A stretch of 64,000 nt of DNA from Verrucomicrobiota bacterium. GTDB lineage: Bacteria > Verrucomicrobiota > Verrucomicrobiia > Opitutales > Opitutaceae. Shown piece by piece: positions 1-8,222 of the stretch (position 1 is its first letter; each line of letters begins with the position of its first letter). Below the pieces are notes generated by a model that was given only the letters and a program-made list of their open reading frames with translations, was not told the DNA's origin and made no database searches. Made by a program: the position numbers and the translations under genes. The DNA lies in contig JAFEGX010000125.1 of NCBI GenBank assembly GCA_018239675.1, positions 23,595-87,594 on the forward strand, written 5' to 3'.

Positions 1-601
1 GCGCGTGGCCCGATCGCGCGGCGAACACGGCGGTGTCCGCCTGAAAGGCCTCCGCGGCCGGACCGCGCCGGAGGATCCGGACCGCCGTCATGCGGTCGCC
101 CGCCTGGATCCTCTGCAGCACGTCGAGCCCGCGCACGACGCGGCCGAAGACGCTGTGCAGGTAGTTGAGCCGGTTCACCGGCTGCAGCGTGATGAAAAAC
201 TGCGAGCCGTTGGTGTCGGGACCGTCATTCGCCATCGAGAGCACGCCGGCCGCGTCATGCCGCAGGCCCGGCACAAACTCGTCCGGGAACAGGTAGCCCG
301 GCCCGCCTTCGCCCGTGCCGAGCGGATCGCCGCCCTGCACGACGAAATGGGGGACGACGCGGTGGAAGGTGAGCCCTGCGAAGAACGGCCGACCAGGCCG
401 CGGGCCAAGGGTGCCCTCGGCGAGCCCGACGAAATTGGTCACCGTGAGCGGCGCCCGCTGGAAATACAGCTCCGCCAGCATCATGCCGCGCGGCGTGGTG
501 ATCTCGGCGTAAAGCCCGTCGGGCAGCGTCGCGGACTCCGGCGCGGCAGATCCGCTTGCGACCCCGGCGGCGGCCGCGAGGAGAAGCCGGAAGAGACCCA
601 T
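1..601 (-). CDS. Cyclophilin-type peptidyl-prolyl cis-trans isomerase, secreted, C-terminus cut by window edge
   Basis: Translating the minus strand from the ATG at 601 gives a signal peptide (MGLFRLLLAAAAGVASGSAA) followed by a cyclophilin domain. Visible hallmarks are FHRVVPHFVVQGGDPLGTG near residues 75-95, NDGPDTNGSQFFIT near 125-140, and LNYLHSVFGRVVRGLDVLQ near 145-165. In this family the FHR arginine and the QFFIT/W-like loop form the proline-binding active site. The usual tryptophan is replaced by the tyrosine of NYLH, as in some bacterial members. The enzyme would catalyse prolyl isomerisation during folding in the periplasm. The frame stays open to base 1, so the end of the gene lies outside. 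It is transcribed away from the acid phosphatase gene, with about 100 bases between their starts. Confidence 0.93.
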   Translation of the reverse strand, partial: MGLFRLLLAAAAGVASGSAAPESATLPDGLYAEITTPRGMMLAELYFQRAPLTVTNFVGLAEGTLGPRPGRPFFAGLTFHRVVPHFVVQGGDPLGTGEGGPGYLFPDEFVPGLRHDAAGVLSMANDGPDTNGSQFFITLQPVNRLNYLHSVFGRVVRGLDVLQRIQAGDRMTAVRILRRGPAAEAFQADTAVFAARSGHA

Positions 602-701
602 GGCGGACAGTGGGAGGCCGGGGGCTCCGGCACAATGAAACTCTCGGCGCCACCGTGAGAAAACAGTTTTCGCCGGTCCTCCGAGCTGCCACGGTGCGCG
701 C

Positions 702-1406
702 ATGAAACGCGTCACCCTCCTGTTCGTTCTCGCCTCGCTGGCCCTGGCGTCGTCGCTCCCGGCGGCAAACGGCCCGGACGGCTTTCTCACGAGGGAGGCG
801 ATCGACGTGAAGGCCGTGCTGCCCGCGCCGCCCCCGACGGGTTCGCTCGCGGCGCTGGGCGATCTCGAGGCGGTCCGCCAGGCGCAGGTCATGCGCACCG
901 CCCAAGACGTCGCGTGGGCCGCGCTCGTCGAGGACGACACCGTGTTCAACAACGCCAGCGTGCTGGGACCGTGGTTCACCCGGGAGAAGCTGCCCGTCAC
1001 GGCCGAGTTTTTCGCGCGCATCACCGCCGACGTCATGGCCGTGAGCTACCGCGCCAAGGACCTGTTTCTCCGGCCGCGCCCACCCAAGGTTGATCCCGCG
1101 ATCCATCCTTGCGTGCACCTGGCGAAAAGCGGCTCGTACCCGAGCCGTCACTCGACGCAGGCGTTCGTCTGGGCCTATGTGCTCGGCGAGATTTTTCCAG
1201 AGCACCAGGCGGAACTCCTCGAGCGCGCGCATCGCGCCGCCTGGGGCCGGGTGCTCGGCGGCGTACACTATCCGACCGACCTCATTGGCGGCAAGCTGCT
1301 CGGCGACGCGATCATCACCGAGCTCCGCAAGCTCCCCGCCTACCGGGCGGGCGTCGAGCGGTGCCGCCAGGAGGCGGCGCCCTACCTGCTGAAGGAAGCG
1401 GCGTGA
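702..1406 (+). CDS. Class A nonspecific acid phosphatase-like PAP2-superfamily protein, secreted
   Basis: A 234-residue protein with a clear signal peptide (MKRVTLLFVLASLALASSLP). The three-part PAP2 phosphatase signature is present: KDLFLRPRPP near residues 121-130, PSRHS near 147-151, and a histidine/aspartate block GRVLGGVHYPTD near 180-191. Length and motif order match periplasmic class A acid phosphatases (PhoC/PhoN type), which hydrolyse organic phosphomonoesters via a histidine nucleophile in the HYPTD block. The second motif reads PSRH where the family usually has PSGH, so a glycine that normally packs in the active site is arginine. This may change activity. The gene stands alone, with its own start after a divergent spacer. 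Confidence 0.88.
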   Translation: MKRVTLLFVLASLALASSLPAANGPDGFLTREAIDVKAVLPAPPPTGSLAALGDLEAVRQAQVMRTAQDVAWAALVEDDTVFNNASVLGPWFTREKLPVTAEFFARITADVMAVSYRAKDLFLRPRPPKVDPAIHPCVHLAKSGSYPSRHSTQAFVWAYVLGEIFPEHQAELLERAHRAAWGRVLGGVHYPTDLIGGKLLGDAIITELRKLPAYRAGVERCRQEAAPYLLKEAA

Positions 1407-1428
1407 TCCGGCTCCGGCCGGGCTTGGC

Positions 1429-2079
1429 TCACGGGATCTTCAGCACCTTGCCGACGACGAGGCTCTTCTCGTCGCGCAGCACGTCGCGGTTCGCCGCCAG
1501 GATGTCCGCCCAGCGGGCCGAGGTGCCGTAGTACTGGCGCGAGATTTTTCCAAGCGTGTCGCCGGGAGCGATGACATGCGTGCGCGGCGCGGCGGCGGGC
1601 GTCTCCGGGACCGGCGTGGCGGCGGCGGCCGCGGCCGGGGTGCCCGGATGGGTGGGCGGCGGCATCACCAGGCCGGGAGAGGGCGCCGCGAGGGCGAGCC
1701 GGGTCTTGAGCTGGTTGTTCTCGAGCGCGACCGCGGCCAGCTGGTCCTGGGTCAGGCGCAGCTGCTCGCGGAGCGAATTGGCCTGCTCCGCCACCGGGAT
1801 CGACTGCTTCGCGACGGCGAGCTGGGCCTCCAGGCTGGCCTTCTCGGCCAGCAGCTTTTCCTGGGTCTCCTTCAGCTGGTCATTCTCCGCCTGAAGCACC
1901 GCGAAGCTCCGCAGCGCGACCGCCAGCTTGGCCGCCTCGGTGTCCTGGGGCTCGCCGGCTGGCACCGACGTGACGGCCGGTGCGGGAGCGGTGGGCGGCG
2001 TGTCCGTGGACTGGGCCAGCAAGGCGCCGGGCAGCAGCGACGTGATCAGCAGGACGGCACGGGGCAGGTGGGAGCGCAT
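1429..2079 (-). CDS. Secreted coiled-coil protein with C-terminal LysM domain
   Basis: The start is placed at the ATG at 2079 because it begins a good signal peptide (MRSHLPRAVLLITSLLPGALLA). An upstream in-frame ATG at 2199 would add an unlikely arginine-rich leader. The mature protein of about 195 residues has an alanine/glutamine-rich coiled coil (about residues 50-125), a proline/alanine linker, and a C-terminal LysM domain (about 165-216) with GDTLGKISRQYYG and a terminal VLKIP. LysM domains bind N-acetylglucosamine-containing glycans such as peptidoglycan, so the protein is probably wall-associated. Its LysM is nearly identical to that of the giant protein immediately downstream in the coordinate sense, which marks them as paralogues. 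No enzymatic domain is visible. Confidence 0.8.
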   Translation of the reverse strand: MRSHLPRAVLLITSLLPGALLAQSTDTPPTAPAPAVTSVPAGEPQDTEAAKLAVALRSFAVLQAENDQLKETQEKLLAEKASLEAQLAVAKQSIPVAEQANSLREQLRLTQDQLAAVALENNQLKTRLALAAPSPGLVMPPPTHPGTPAAAAAATPVPETPAAAPRTHVIAPGDTLGKISRQYYGTSARWADILAANRDVLRDEKSLVVGKVLKIP

Positions 2080-2214
2080 GATGCCGCAGGATGGCTGCCG
2101 GGTGCCGCGACGCAATCCTGCCGTGGCGCCGGCGGTTTCAATGATCCGTAAATCGCGGCGCCGTCCGGTCCGCAGCCAGCCGGGTGTGCCGGGAAACACG
2201 CGCCCCAGCCGGCC

Positions 2215-5200
2215 TTACGGGATGCGCAACACGCGTCCCACGACGAGGCTGCGCTCGTCGCGCAGCACGTCGCGATTCGCCGCGAGGATGTCGGGCCAGC
2301 GGTTGGGCGTGCCGTAGTACAGCCGGGAGATCTTGCCGAGCGTGTCGCCCGCGACGACCACATGGGTGCGCGGCGGCGGCGGGGCCGGGGGCGGCGGCGG
2401 GGTGGTGAACGCCAGCGCCTGCGGCGAACCGGGCCGGGTTGGCGAGTTGAGTCCCGCGGCGACGGTGCCGACCGGCCGGGCCGGCGCCGGGCTGGCCGGC
2501 ACGGCGGCGGGCGGCGCGACCACGCGGCCGACGGTCTGCGAGACGCTGGCCAGCGTGGCCTTGAGGCGGCTGTTCTCGTCCGCGAGGGCCCGGTTGACGT
2601 TCTGCGACTCGGCGGCCTTCCGTTCCGCCGCGGCGACTTGGGCGCGCAAGGCGTCGAGGTCGGCAGGCGGAGTGGCGGAAAGGCGGGTTTTGAGGGAGGC
2701 ATTCTCGGTGGCGAGGGCCGCGGCCTGGTCCTGGGTCTGGCGCAGCTGCTCGCGGATGCCGTCGAGCTCGGCGCTTGCGGCCCCGGCACGGTCGGCCTGG
2801 GTCTTGAGATCCTGCGTGGCAGCCTGGGTGGCGGCCAGCTGCTGCTGCAGGGCGGCCTTCTCGGCGGCGAGCTTCTCGGCACCGGATTTCAGCGAGTCAT
2901 TTTCCTGCTGGAGGAGAGTGAAGCTGCGGAGGGTGGTCGCGAGCTTCGCCTCGGCCTCGGCGCGGGCGGGATCCTCCGCCGGGGCGGCCTTCGCCTGCGC
3001 GAGCTGCTGCTGAAGGTTGGCACGCTCGGCCTGGAGCGACTGCACCGTGGACTGCAGGGTGGCGAGCTGGTCGGCCGCGGTCTTGTCGGCCTCGGTGGAG
3101 GCGCTGGCCTTGGCGGCCAGGGCGGCGCGCTCGGTTTCGCTGGCGGCGAGCCGGGCCTCAAGCTCGGCGGCCTTCGTGCGCAGCGCCGTCAGCTGGGCGG
3201 CCTGCTCGTCGCTCGGGGCCGGCGCGGATTTCGCGCGCTCGAGCTGGGCGAGCGACCCGCGGAGGCGGTCCAGCTCGGCATTGGCATTGGCCAAGTCGGC
3301 GCGGGACTTGTCGCCGGCCTGGGTCGCCGCGGCGACCGAATCGGTGAGGCGCTGGCGCTCGGCGCGCAGGGTGGCGAGCTCGGGCTCGAGGCGGGCCAGC
3401 CGGGCGGCGGCCTCGGCGGTGGCTGCATTCGGGGCCTGGGCCTGGAGCTGGGCGACCTGACGGCGGGCCTCCTCGAGGGCCGTCGCCTGCTGCGTGTTCT
3501 CGGTCGCGAGGGCGGAGAGTTTTTCCCGGGCGGTGACGAGGTCGCGCTGGGTGGCGGCCAGGTCTTCGGCCGCTTTCGCGGCGGCGGCCGCCTTTGCCTC
3601 CAGCGCCTGGTTCGCGGTGGCGAGTTCGTCGGCGTGCGCGCGGGCCTGCGCCAGGGCGGCCGAGGCCGTGTCGCTGCCGGCTGACTGGCGGCGGGCGTGG
3701 TCGGCCGCGGCGAGGGCTTCCTGAAGCTGGGTGCGGAGGGGCGTGAGCTGCGCGGCGAGTTCGGCCCGGAGCCGCTCGCTGGCGTCGAGCTTCTGCTGGA
3801 GCTCGGCGTTCGCCTGGTGCGCCGTGGCGACCTCGGTGGTGGCGGCCGCCAGCTTGGCGCCAAGGTCCGAACCGGCGGCGGTTTTGGCTTGGTCGGCGGC
3901 GAGCTGGGAGGCCAGCGCCTCCTTTTCCTGGACGGCTTGGGTCCGCGCGGTTTCAGCGGCGCCGGCCTGATCCTTGAGCCTGGCCAGCTGCGCCTCGAGG
4001 TCGCTGACCTTGGTTGACGCGCTGGCGGCGGCCGCGGCGGCGGCGCTGCCCGCGGCGCTGGCGAGCTGCTTGGTGAGGGACTCCGCGGCGCCCGCGGCCT
4101 TCGCGCGGGCCGACTCGGCGGCGTCGCGTTCTGAGGTGAGGGTTGCGACGGCCGACTCGGCCTTGGCCCGGGCGGCGTTGGCGGCGGCGATCTGCGCCTT
4201 GGCGGCCTCGGCGTCCTTGCGCGCGGCCTCGAGGTCGGCGGTCAGCTTCTTGGCGCGGTCGGAGAGGCTGGCCTGCTCCTTGAGGGCGGCAATGCGCGCG
4301 GCGTCGAGGGAATCGGCCTTGGTCTTGAGGGCCGCGGCCTGGGCGGCGGCCTCCTTGGCGGCGAACTCTGCGCGCCGGAGCGCCTCGCCGCTTGCGACGC
4401 GGCTGGCCTCGCTGGCTGCGGCGGTGGCCTGGGCCAGCTGCGCCGCGAGCTTGTCGCGCTCGCCGCTGAGCTTGGCGATCCGGCTGTCCGCCGCCGCCTT
4501 GTCGTTGGCCAGGGTGGTGCGGGCGGCCTCGGCGGCGGCCAGCTGCGATTTCAACGTGTCCGCCTGCTGCTGCAGCTCCGCCAGCTGGGCCGCGGCCTTG
4601 GTGGCGGTCGCCTGGGCGGAACCGGCGGCACTGGCGGCTTCATTCGCCGCCGCCAGTTTCTGGGTCAACTCGGCCAGCTGGCGCGCCTGGTCATCATCCT
4701 TTCGGGTGGCGGCCGCGAGCTGCGCCTGCAGCTCGCCGAGCTGGGCGGTGAGCTTGGCCGTCTCGGCCCGCGCGGCTTCGAGGGCGGCATCCTGCTTGGC
4801 GCCGGCGCCGGCCGCCGCGGCAAGGCGGTCGCGTTCCGCGGTCAGCTGGTTTTTCTCGTTCGTGAGCGCGGCCAGCGCAGCGGCGGTGCGGGCCTTTTCG
4901 TCGGCCTGGGCGGCGGCGGCCTGTTTGGCGTCCCCGAGAGCGCGGCCGGCGGCGGCCAGCTGGCTGGCGAGGTCGGCCTTCTCGGTGGCGAGGCGCGACA
5001 GCGACTCGGCGGCCGTGGCGCGTTCGCCCGCGAGCTCGGTGCGCGCCTGCTCGGCGGCGGCGAGCTGTGACTTGAGCGACTGAACCTGGCTGGAAAGCTC
5101 GTCAACCTGGCGGGCAGCCTTGGCGGCAGCAGCCTGCGCGGTGGCTCCGGCGGCGGCGCCCGCCTCGGTCGCCTGCAGTTTCTGCCGCAAGTCGGTTAGG

Positions 5201-7035
5201 TCGCGGGCCTGGCCATCGGCCTTGGCGACGGCCGCGGCCAGCTGTGACCGCAATGGTTCGAGCTGGCCGGTGGCCTTGGACAACTCGGCGCGAGCCGAAG
5301 CCAGCGCTGCTTCCTGGTCCGCCCCGGATTTCGCGGCGGCGGCGAGCTGGGCGGCCAGAGTTTCCTTTTCCCGGACGGCCTGGGTTCGCGCGCCCTCGGC
5401 GGCGGCGGCCTGATCCTTGAGCTTGGCCAGCTGCGACTCGAGGTCGCCCACTTTGGTCGACGCGCTGGCAGCGGCAAGTTGCGCCTTGAGCGAATTCACC
5501 TGCTGCTGCTGGGCCGCGAGCTGGTCCGAGGCCTTCGCGGCGGCAGACTGCGCGGAGGCGGCCGCCTCCGTGGCGGCCGCAAGTTTCTGGTTCAAGGCTG
5601 AAACCTGGCGCGCCTGGTCTTCGGCTTTGCGGGCGGTGGCGGCGAGCTGCGCCTTGAGATCGTCGAGCTGGCCCGTTGCGGTGGTCGCTTGGGCGGAAGC
5701 GGCGCTGGCGGCAGCGAGCTTGGCGGTCAGGGCCGCAACCTCGCGACCGCGCGACTCCGCCGCGGCGTTGGCCTGGGAAAGCGCGGAATTGAGCCGGGCC
5801 ACCTCATCCTGGGCGCGGGCGGACTCCGCCTTCGCGCTCTCGGCCGCCTGTCGGGCCGCGGCGAGTTCCTCCGAGCGAGCCTGCGCCTGCTGGTGGCCGG
5901 CGGACTGGGCCGCAGCCTGCACCTCGGCCAGTTGGGCGGCGACCGCGTCCTTTGCGGCGGCGAGTTTCGCGGCCTCGGCCGCGGCGGCGGCTTTTTCGCT
6001 GGCGAGGTCCTTTTCGGCGGACTCAAGCGCGGTGCGGGCGCTGGCGAGCTGCGCCTGCAGTTCGGCGGTCTGCGCCGCGGCCTTTCCAGCGTCGCCGGCT
6101 TGGGCGGAGTCTGCGGCCAGCTTCTGGTTGAGGGCGGTAACCTGCTGCGCCTGCGCCGCGGCGGCGGCCTGGGCGGCCGCGCGGTCGGACTCGAGCTTCG
6201 CCTTTTCGGCCGTCAGGGCGGCGAGCGCGGACTCGAGCCGAGACTTTTCGGTGACGGCGGCCGAGGCGGAGGCCCGGGCCTGCACGAGGTCATCCTGGGA
6301 TGTCTTGAGGGCGGTTGCCTGCTGGGCGGCGCCGGCCGCCTGAGCCTGGAATTTTGCGAGGGTGGTGCCTTGGGCGGCCAGCTGGTTCCGGGACTCGGTG
6401 AGCGCGGTCTGCAGCGCGGACAGGTCCGTCTTCAGCTGGCTGTTTTCCTTCCACGCGGCGGCGAGTTCCACGCTCAGCTGGTGACGGTCCTGGCGTAGGC
6501 TGGCGAGTTCGGGCTCGGCGGCGGGCGGTGCCGAGGGCTTGGCCTCGTCCGGCGGACCGGCCATGGGAATTGGCCGGCTGATGGCCGGGACCGGGAGCGC
6601 TTCACCCTCCGCGGTTGCGGTGGCCGGGGCCGGCGGCGGGGTCACGGTCGGACTGACGGTGAAGGAGCGGGCCGCCCGCGGAGGGGCGCGCAGGACCAGT
6701 GACTTCGTGTTGGCGGCGATGGTGGCGCGGTACTGCTCGAGACGCTTGCGGCCCTCGGCGAGCTGGGCGTCGGTGAGGTTCGTCAGGAGATTGTTGAGGG
6801 CCTTGCCGGTCGAGCCGTTCTCGGAAGCGAGGGAGAGCCAGGCGAAGGCTTCAGGTGGATCGACGGGAATCGTCTGGCCGTCGCTGTAGGCCAGACCGAG
6901 ATTGTACTGCGCGATGGCGTTGCCCTTTTCGGCCTTGGACCGAAGGGAGGCAATTTCCGGCGGAAGCGCGGCCGCAGCCCCGGAGGTGGCCACCGCCAGC
7001 AGGAACAACAGGACAATGCGGGCGGGCGGGAGCAT
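2215..7035 (-). CDS. Giant envelope protein: Sel1-like N-terminus, about 1300-residue coiled coil, C-terminal LysM
   Basis: 1606 residues. Order: signal peptide (residues 1-22); Sel1-like helical repeat (about 35-80, with AQYNLGLAYSDGQ and AFAWLSLASENG); proline-rich linker (about 115-170); a very long alanine/glutamine/lysine-rich coiled coil (about 175-1480) of heptad blocks such as LKSQLAAAEQARTEL; a second proline-rich linker; and a LysM domain at the C-terminus with GDTLGKISRLYYG ending in VLRIP. The coil contains long-period internal duplications (see the repeat entries). The layout suggests a rod anchored to peptidoglycan by LysM, with a Sel1 protein-interaction head held away in the periplasm. 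That is inference. Paralogues of its two ends flank it on the same strand. The strong base bias gives long open antisense frames that are not genes. Confidence 0.85.
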   Translation of the reverse strand: MLPPARIVLLFLLAVATSGAAAALPPEIASLRSKAEKGNAIAQYNLGLAYSDGQTIPVDPPEAFAWLSLASENGSTGKALNNLLTNLTDAQLAEGRKRLEQYRATIAANTKSLVLRAPPRAARSFTVSPTVTPPPAPATATAEGEALPVPAISRPIPMAGPPDEAKPSAPPAAEPELASLRQDRHQLSVELAAAWKENSQLKTDLSALQTALTESRNQLAAQGTTLAKFQAQAAGAAQQATALKTSQDDLVQARASASAAVTEKSRLESALAALTAEKAKLESDRAAAQAAAAAQAQQVTALNQKLAADSAQAGDAGKAAAQTAELQAQLASARTALESAEKDLASEKAAAAAEAAKLAAAKDAVAAQLAEVQAAAQSAGHQQAQARSEELAAARQAAESAKAESARAQDEVARLNSALSQANAAAESRGREVAALTAKLAAASAASAQATTATGQLDDLKAQLAATARKAEDQARQVSALNQKLAAATEAAASAQSAAAKASDQLAAQQQQVNSLKAQLAAASASTKVGDLESQLAKLKDQAAAAEGARTQAVREKETLAAQLAAAAKSGADQEAALASARAELSKATGQLEPLRSQLAAAVAKADGQARDLTDLRQKLQATEAGAAAGATAQAAAAKAARQVDELSSQVQSLKSQLAAAEQARTELAGERATAAESLSRLATEKADLASQLAAAGRALGDAKQAAAAQADEKARTAAALAALTNEKNQLTAERDRLAAAAGAGAKQDAALEAARAETAKLTAQLGELQAQLAAATRKDDDQARQLAELTQKLAAANEAASAAGSAQATATKAAAQLAELQQQADTLKSQLAAAEAARTTLANDKAAADSRIAKLSGERDKLAAQLAQATAAASEASRVASGEALRRAEFAAKEAAAQAAALKTKADSLDAARIAALKEQASLSDRAKKLTADLEAARKDAEAAKAQIAAANAARAKAESAVATLTSERDAAESARAKAAGAAESLTKQLASAAGSAAAAAAASASTKVSDLEAQLARLKDQAGAAETARTQAVQEKEALASQLAADQAKTAAGSDLGAKLAAATTEVATAHQANAELQQKLDASERLRAELAAQLTPLRTQLQEALAAADHARRQSAGSDTASAALAQARAHADELATANQALEAKAAAAAKAAEDLAATQRDLVTAREKLSALATENTQQATALEEARRQVAQLQAQAPNAATAEAAARLARLEPELATLRAERQRLTDSVAAATQAGDKSRADLANANAELDRLRGSLAQLERAKSAPAPSDEQAAQLTALRTKAAELEARLAASETERAALAAKASASTEADKTAADQLATLQSTVQSLQAERANLQQQLAQAKAAPAEDPARAEAEAKLATTLRSFTLLQQENDSLKSGAEKLAAEKAALQQQLAATQAATQDLKTQADRAGAASAELDGIREQLRQTQDQAAALATENASLKTRLSATPPADLDALRAQVAAAERKAAESQNVNRALADENSRLKATLASVSQTVGRVVAPPAAVPASPAPARPVGTVAAGLNSPTRPGSPQALAFTTPPPPPAPPPPRTHVVVAGDTLGKISRLYYGTPNRWPDILAANRDVLRDERSLVVGRVLRIP
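3899..4027 (-). repeat. Internal coding repeat, copy B, in the giant coiled-coil gene
   Basis: This stretch encodes a block starting ASTKVSDLEAQLARLKDQ and running to EKEALASQLA. It closely matches the block encoded by 5342-5470, about 480 residues earlier in the protein. Most residues are the same, which points to segmental duplication within the coil rather than generic heptad similarity. Confidence 0.75.
5342..5470 (-). repeat. Internal coding repeat, copy A, in the giant coiled-coil gene
   Basis: Partner of the 3899-4027 block: encodes ASTKVGDLESQLAKLKDQ through EKETLAAQLA. Both copies are 129 bases, in the same frame and with shared phrasing (ARTQAV, KLKDQA or RLKDQA). The coil probably grew by duplication of larger modules. 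Confidence 0.75.
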
Positions 7036-7106
7036 GGCCCACCAGACGTAAGGGCTTTTGGGCGTTACTCAACCGCGAATCCGCCCGGTGGCCGATGCGC
7101 GGCGAG

Positions 7107-7727
7107 TCACGGGCCCGGTTTCGTCCCGGCGGCCGCCTTGGCCTGCTGGTTCAATCGCTCGATGGTGGCGGCCTGGTCGCGGATCTTGGCCTGGGCCCGG
7201 GCGAGCTCGGCGCGCAGCCGCGCATTTTCCGCTTCGAGGGTGGCGGGAGGGACGGGGACCGCGGATCCGGCCGGGTCCGGCGGACGCGTGAGGGGCGACT
7301 CGGGAGTGGGCTCCGGCGGGACCGGAGCGGTCGGCGCGAGGCTGAAACCCCGCGACGCCGAACGGCGGGCGGCCTCGCGACTGGCGTTGGTCTGGGCGAG
7401 GCGGGCCGAGATGGCCGCCCGATACTGCGCATACCGCTGGCGGCCCTCGGCCAGCTGCCGGTCGGTCAGGTTCGACAGCAGGTCGTCGAGGGCCCGGCCG
7501 GTCGTGCCGTTGTCCGCCGCGAGCGAAAGCCACGCGAAGGCCTCGGCGGAATTGGCGGGCACCTGCTGGCCGGTCGAGTAGGCCAGGCCGAGATTGTACT
7601 GGGCGAGCGCGTTGCCCTGCTCGGCCTTGGACCGGAGGGCGGCGATCTCGACGGGCTCCGCGCCGGCGAGGAAGCCGGCCATCACGGTGGCGACGCCGAG
7701 GAGCAGAAGTCGAGGCAAGCGTACCAT
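7107..7727 (-). CDS. Secreted Sel1-repeat protein, paralogue of the giant protein's N-terminus
   Basis: The ATG at 7727 gives a compact signal peptide (MVRLPRLLLLGVATVMAGFL). An alternative ATG lies six codons upstream. The 206-residue product carries the same Sel1-like block as the giant neighbour (AQYNLGLAYSTGQ, AFAWLSLAADNGTTGRAL, LSNLTDRQLAEGRQRY), then a proline-rich linker and a short C-terminal coiled coil (about residues 160-200) ending without LysM. It therefore looks like a stand-alone version of the giant protein's head. It lies upstream of the giant gene on the same strand with about 70 bases between them, so cotranscription is plausible. Sel1 repeats mediate protein-protein contacts. 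No catalytic motif is seen. Confidence 0.8.
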   Translation of the reverse strand: MVRLPRLLLLGVATVMAGFLAGAEPVEIAALRSKAEQGNALAQYNLGLAYSTGQQVPANSAEAFAWLSLAADNGTTGRALDDLLSNLTDRQLAEGRQRYAQYRAAISARLAQTNASREAARRSASRGFSLAPTAPVPPEPTPESPLTRPPDPAGSAVPVPPATLEAENARLRAELARAQAKIRDQAATIERLNQQAKAAAGTKPGP

Positions 7728-7775
7728 GGGAGCGTCAGCTTGCACGATCCCGGGCCCTGAGACAACGCGCGAATG

Positions 7776-8222
7776 TCACCGCTGGCCGGACGGCAGCGGC
7801 TTCACGAAGGCGTACTGGGTCTTCGCGACGGTGTAGCCGATCCCGGAGTAAAAACCGGGCGCCGCGGCGCGAAGCGTGTTGGTGCGCACCAGCATCCGCG
7901 GGCAGCCCTGCTGCGCGGCCCATTCCTCGGCCGCGGCCACCAGGGCTCGGCCGATCCCTTTTCGCCGGTGGGTCGCCGCGACGACGAGGCCGACGATCTG
8001 GGCGTGGCGGCCGAGCTCGAGCGTGACCGCCGTCACGACCTGCAGGCAGCCGATCACCGCATGGTCGTCCGCGACCAGCACCCGCTGTTCGGCCCGCCCG
8101 ATCACCTGCGGCAGGCGTTCACCGATATCGGCCGGCGTGCTTGGGTAACCCAGCTCGGTGAACAGCCCGGCCAGCGCCGCGCTGTCCGATTCGCGCGCGT
8201 CGCGAATCACGCCCGGGCTCAT
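7776..8222 (-). CDS. GNAT family N-acetyltransferase
   Basis: A 148-residue single-domain GNAT protein. The acetyl-CoA pyrophosphate loop reads [16 protein letters not shown] (about residues 80-95), matching the family's R/Q-x-x-G-x-G/A pattern. The C-terminal [16 protein letters not shown] segment fits GNAT strand 6/7. The substrate cannot be deduced. Its ATG overlaps the TGA of glpK (ATGA), so its translation is probably coupled to the glycerol kinase, although no metabolic link between the two is known to me. No signal peptide, hence cytoplasmic. Confidence 0.88.
   Translation of the reverse strand: MSPGVIRDARESDSAALAGLFTELGYPSTPADIGERLPQVIGRAEQRVLVADDHAVIGCLQVVTAVTLELGRHAQIVGLVVAATHRRKGIGRALVAAAEEWAAQQGCPRMLVRTNTLRAAAPGFYSGIGYTVAKTQYAFVKPLPSGQR

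Noticed and set aside
3974..6343. Alanine/serine-rich plus-strand frames inside the giant coiled-coil gene
   Set aside because: They are mirror translations of the alanine-rich coil and mimic membrane proteins only through composition.
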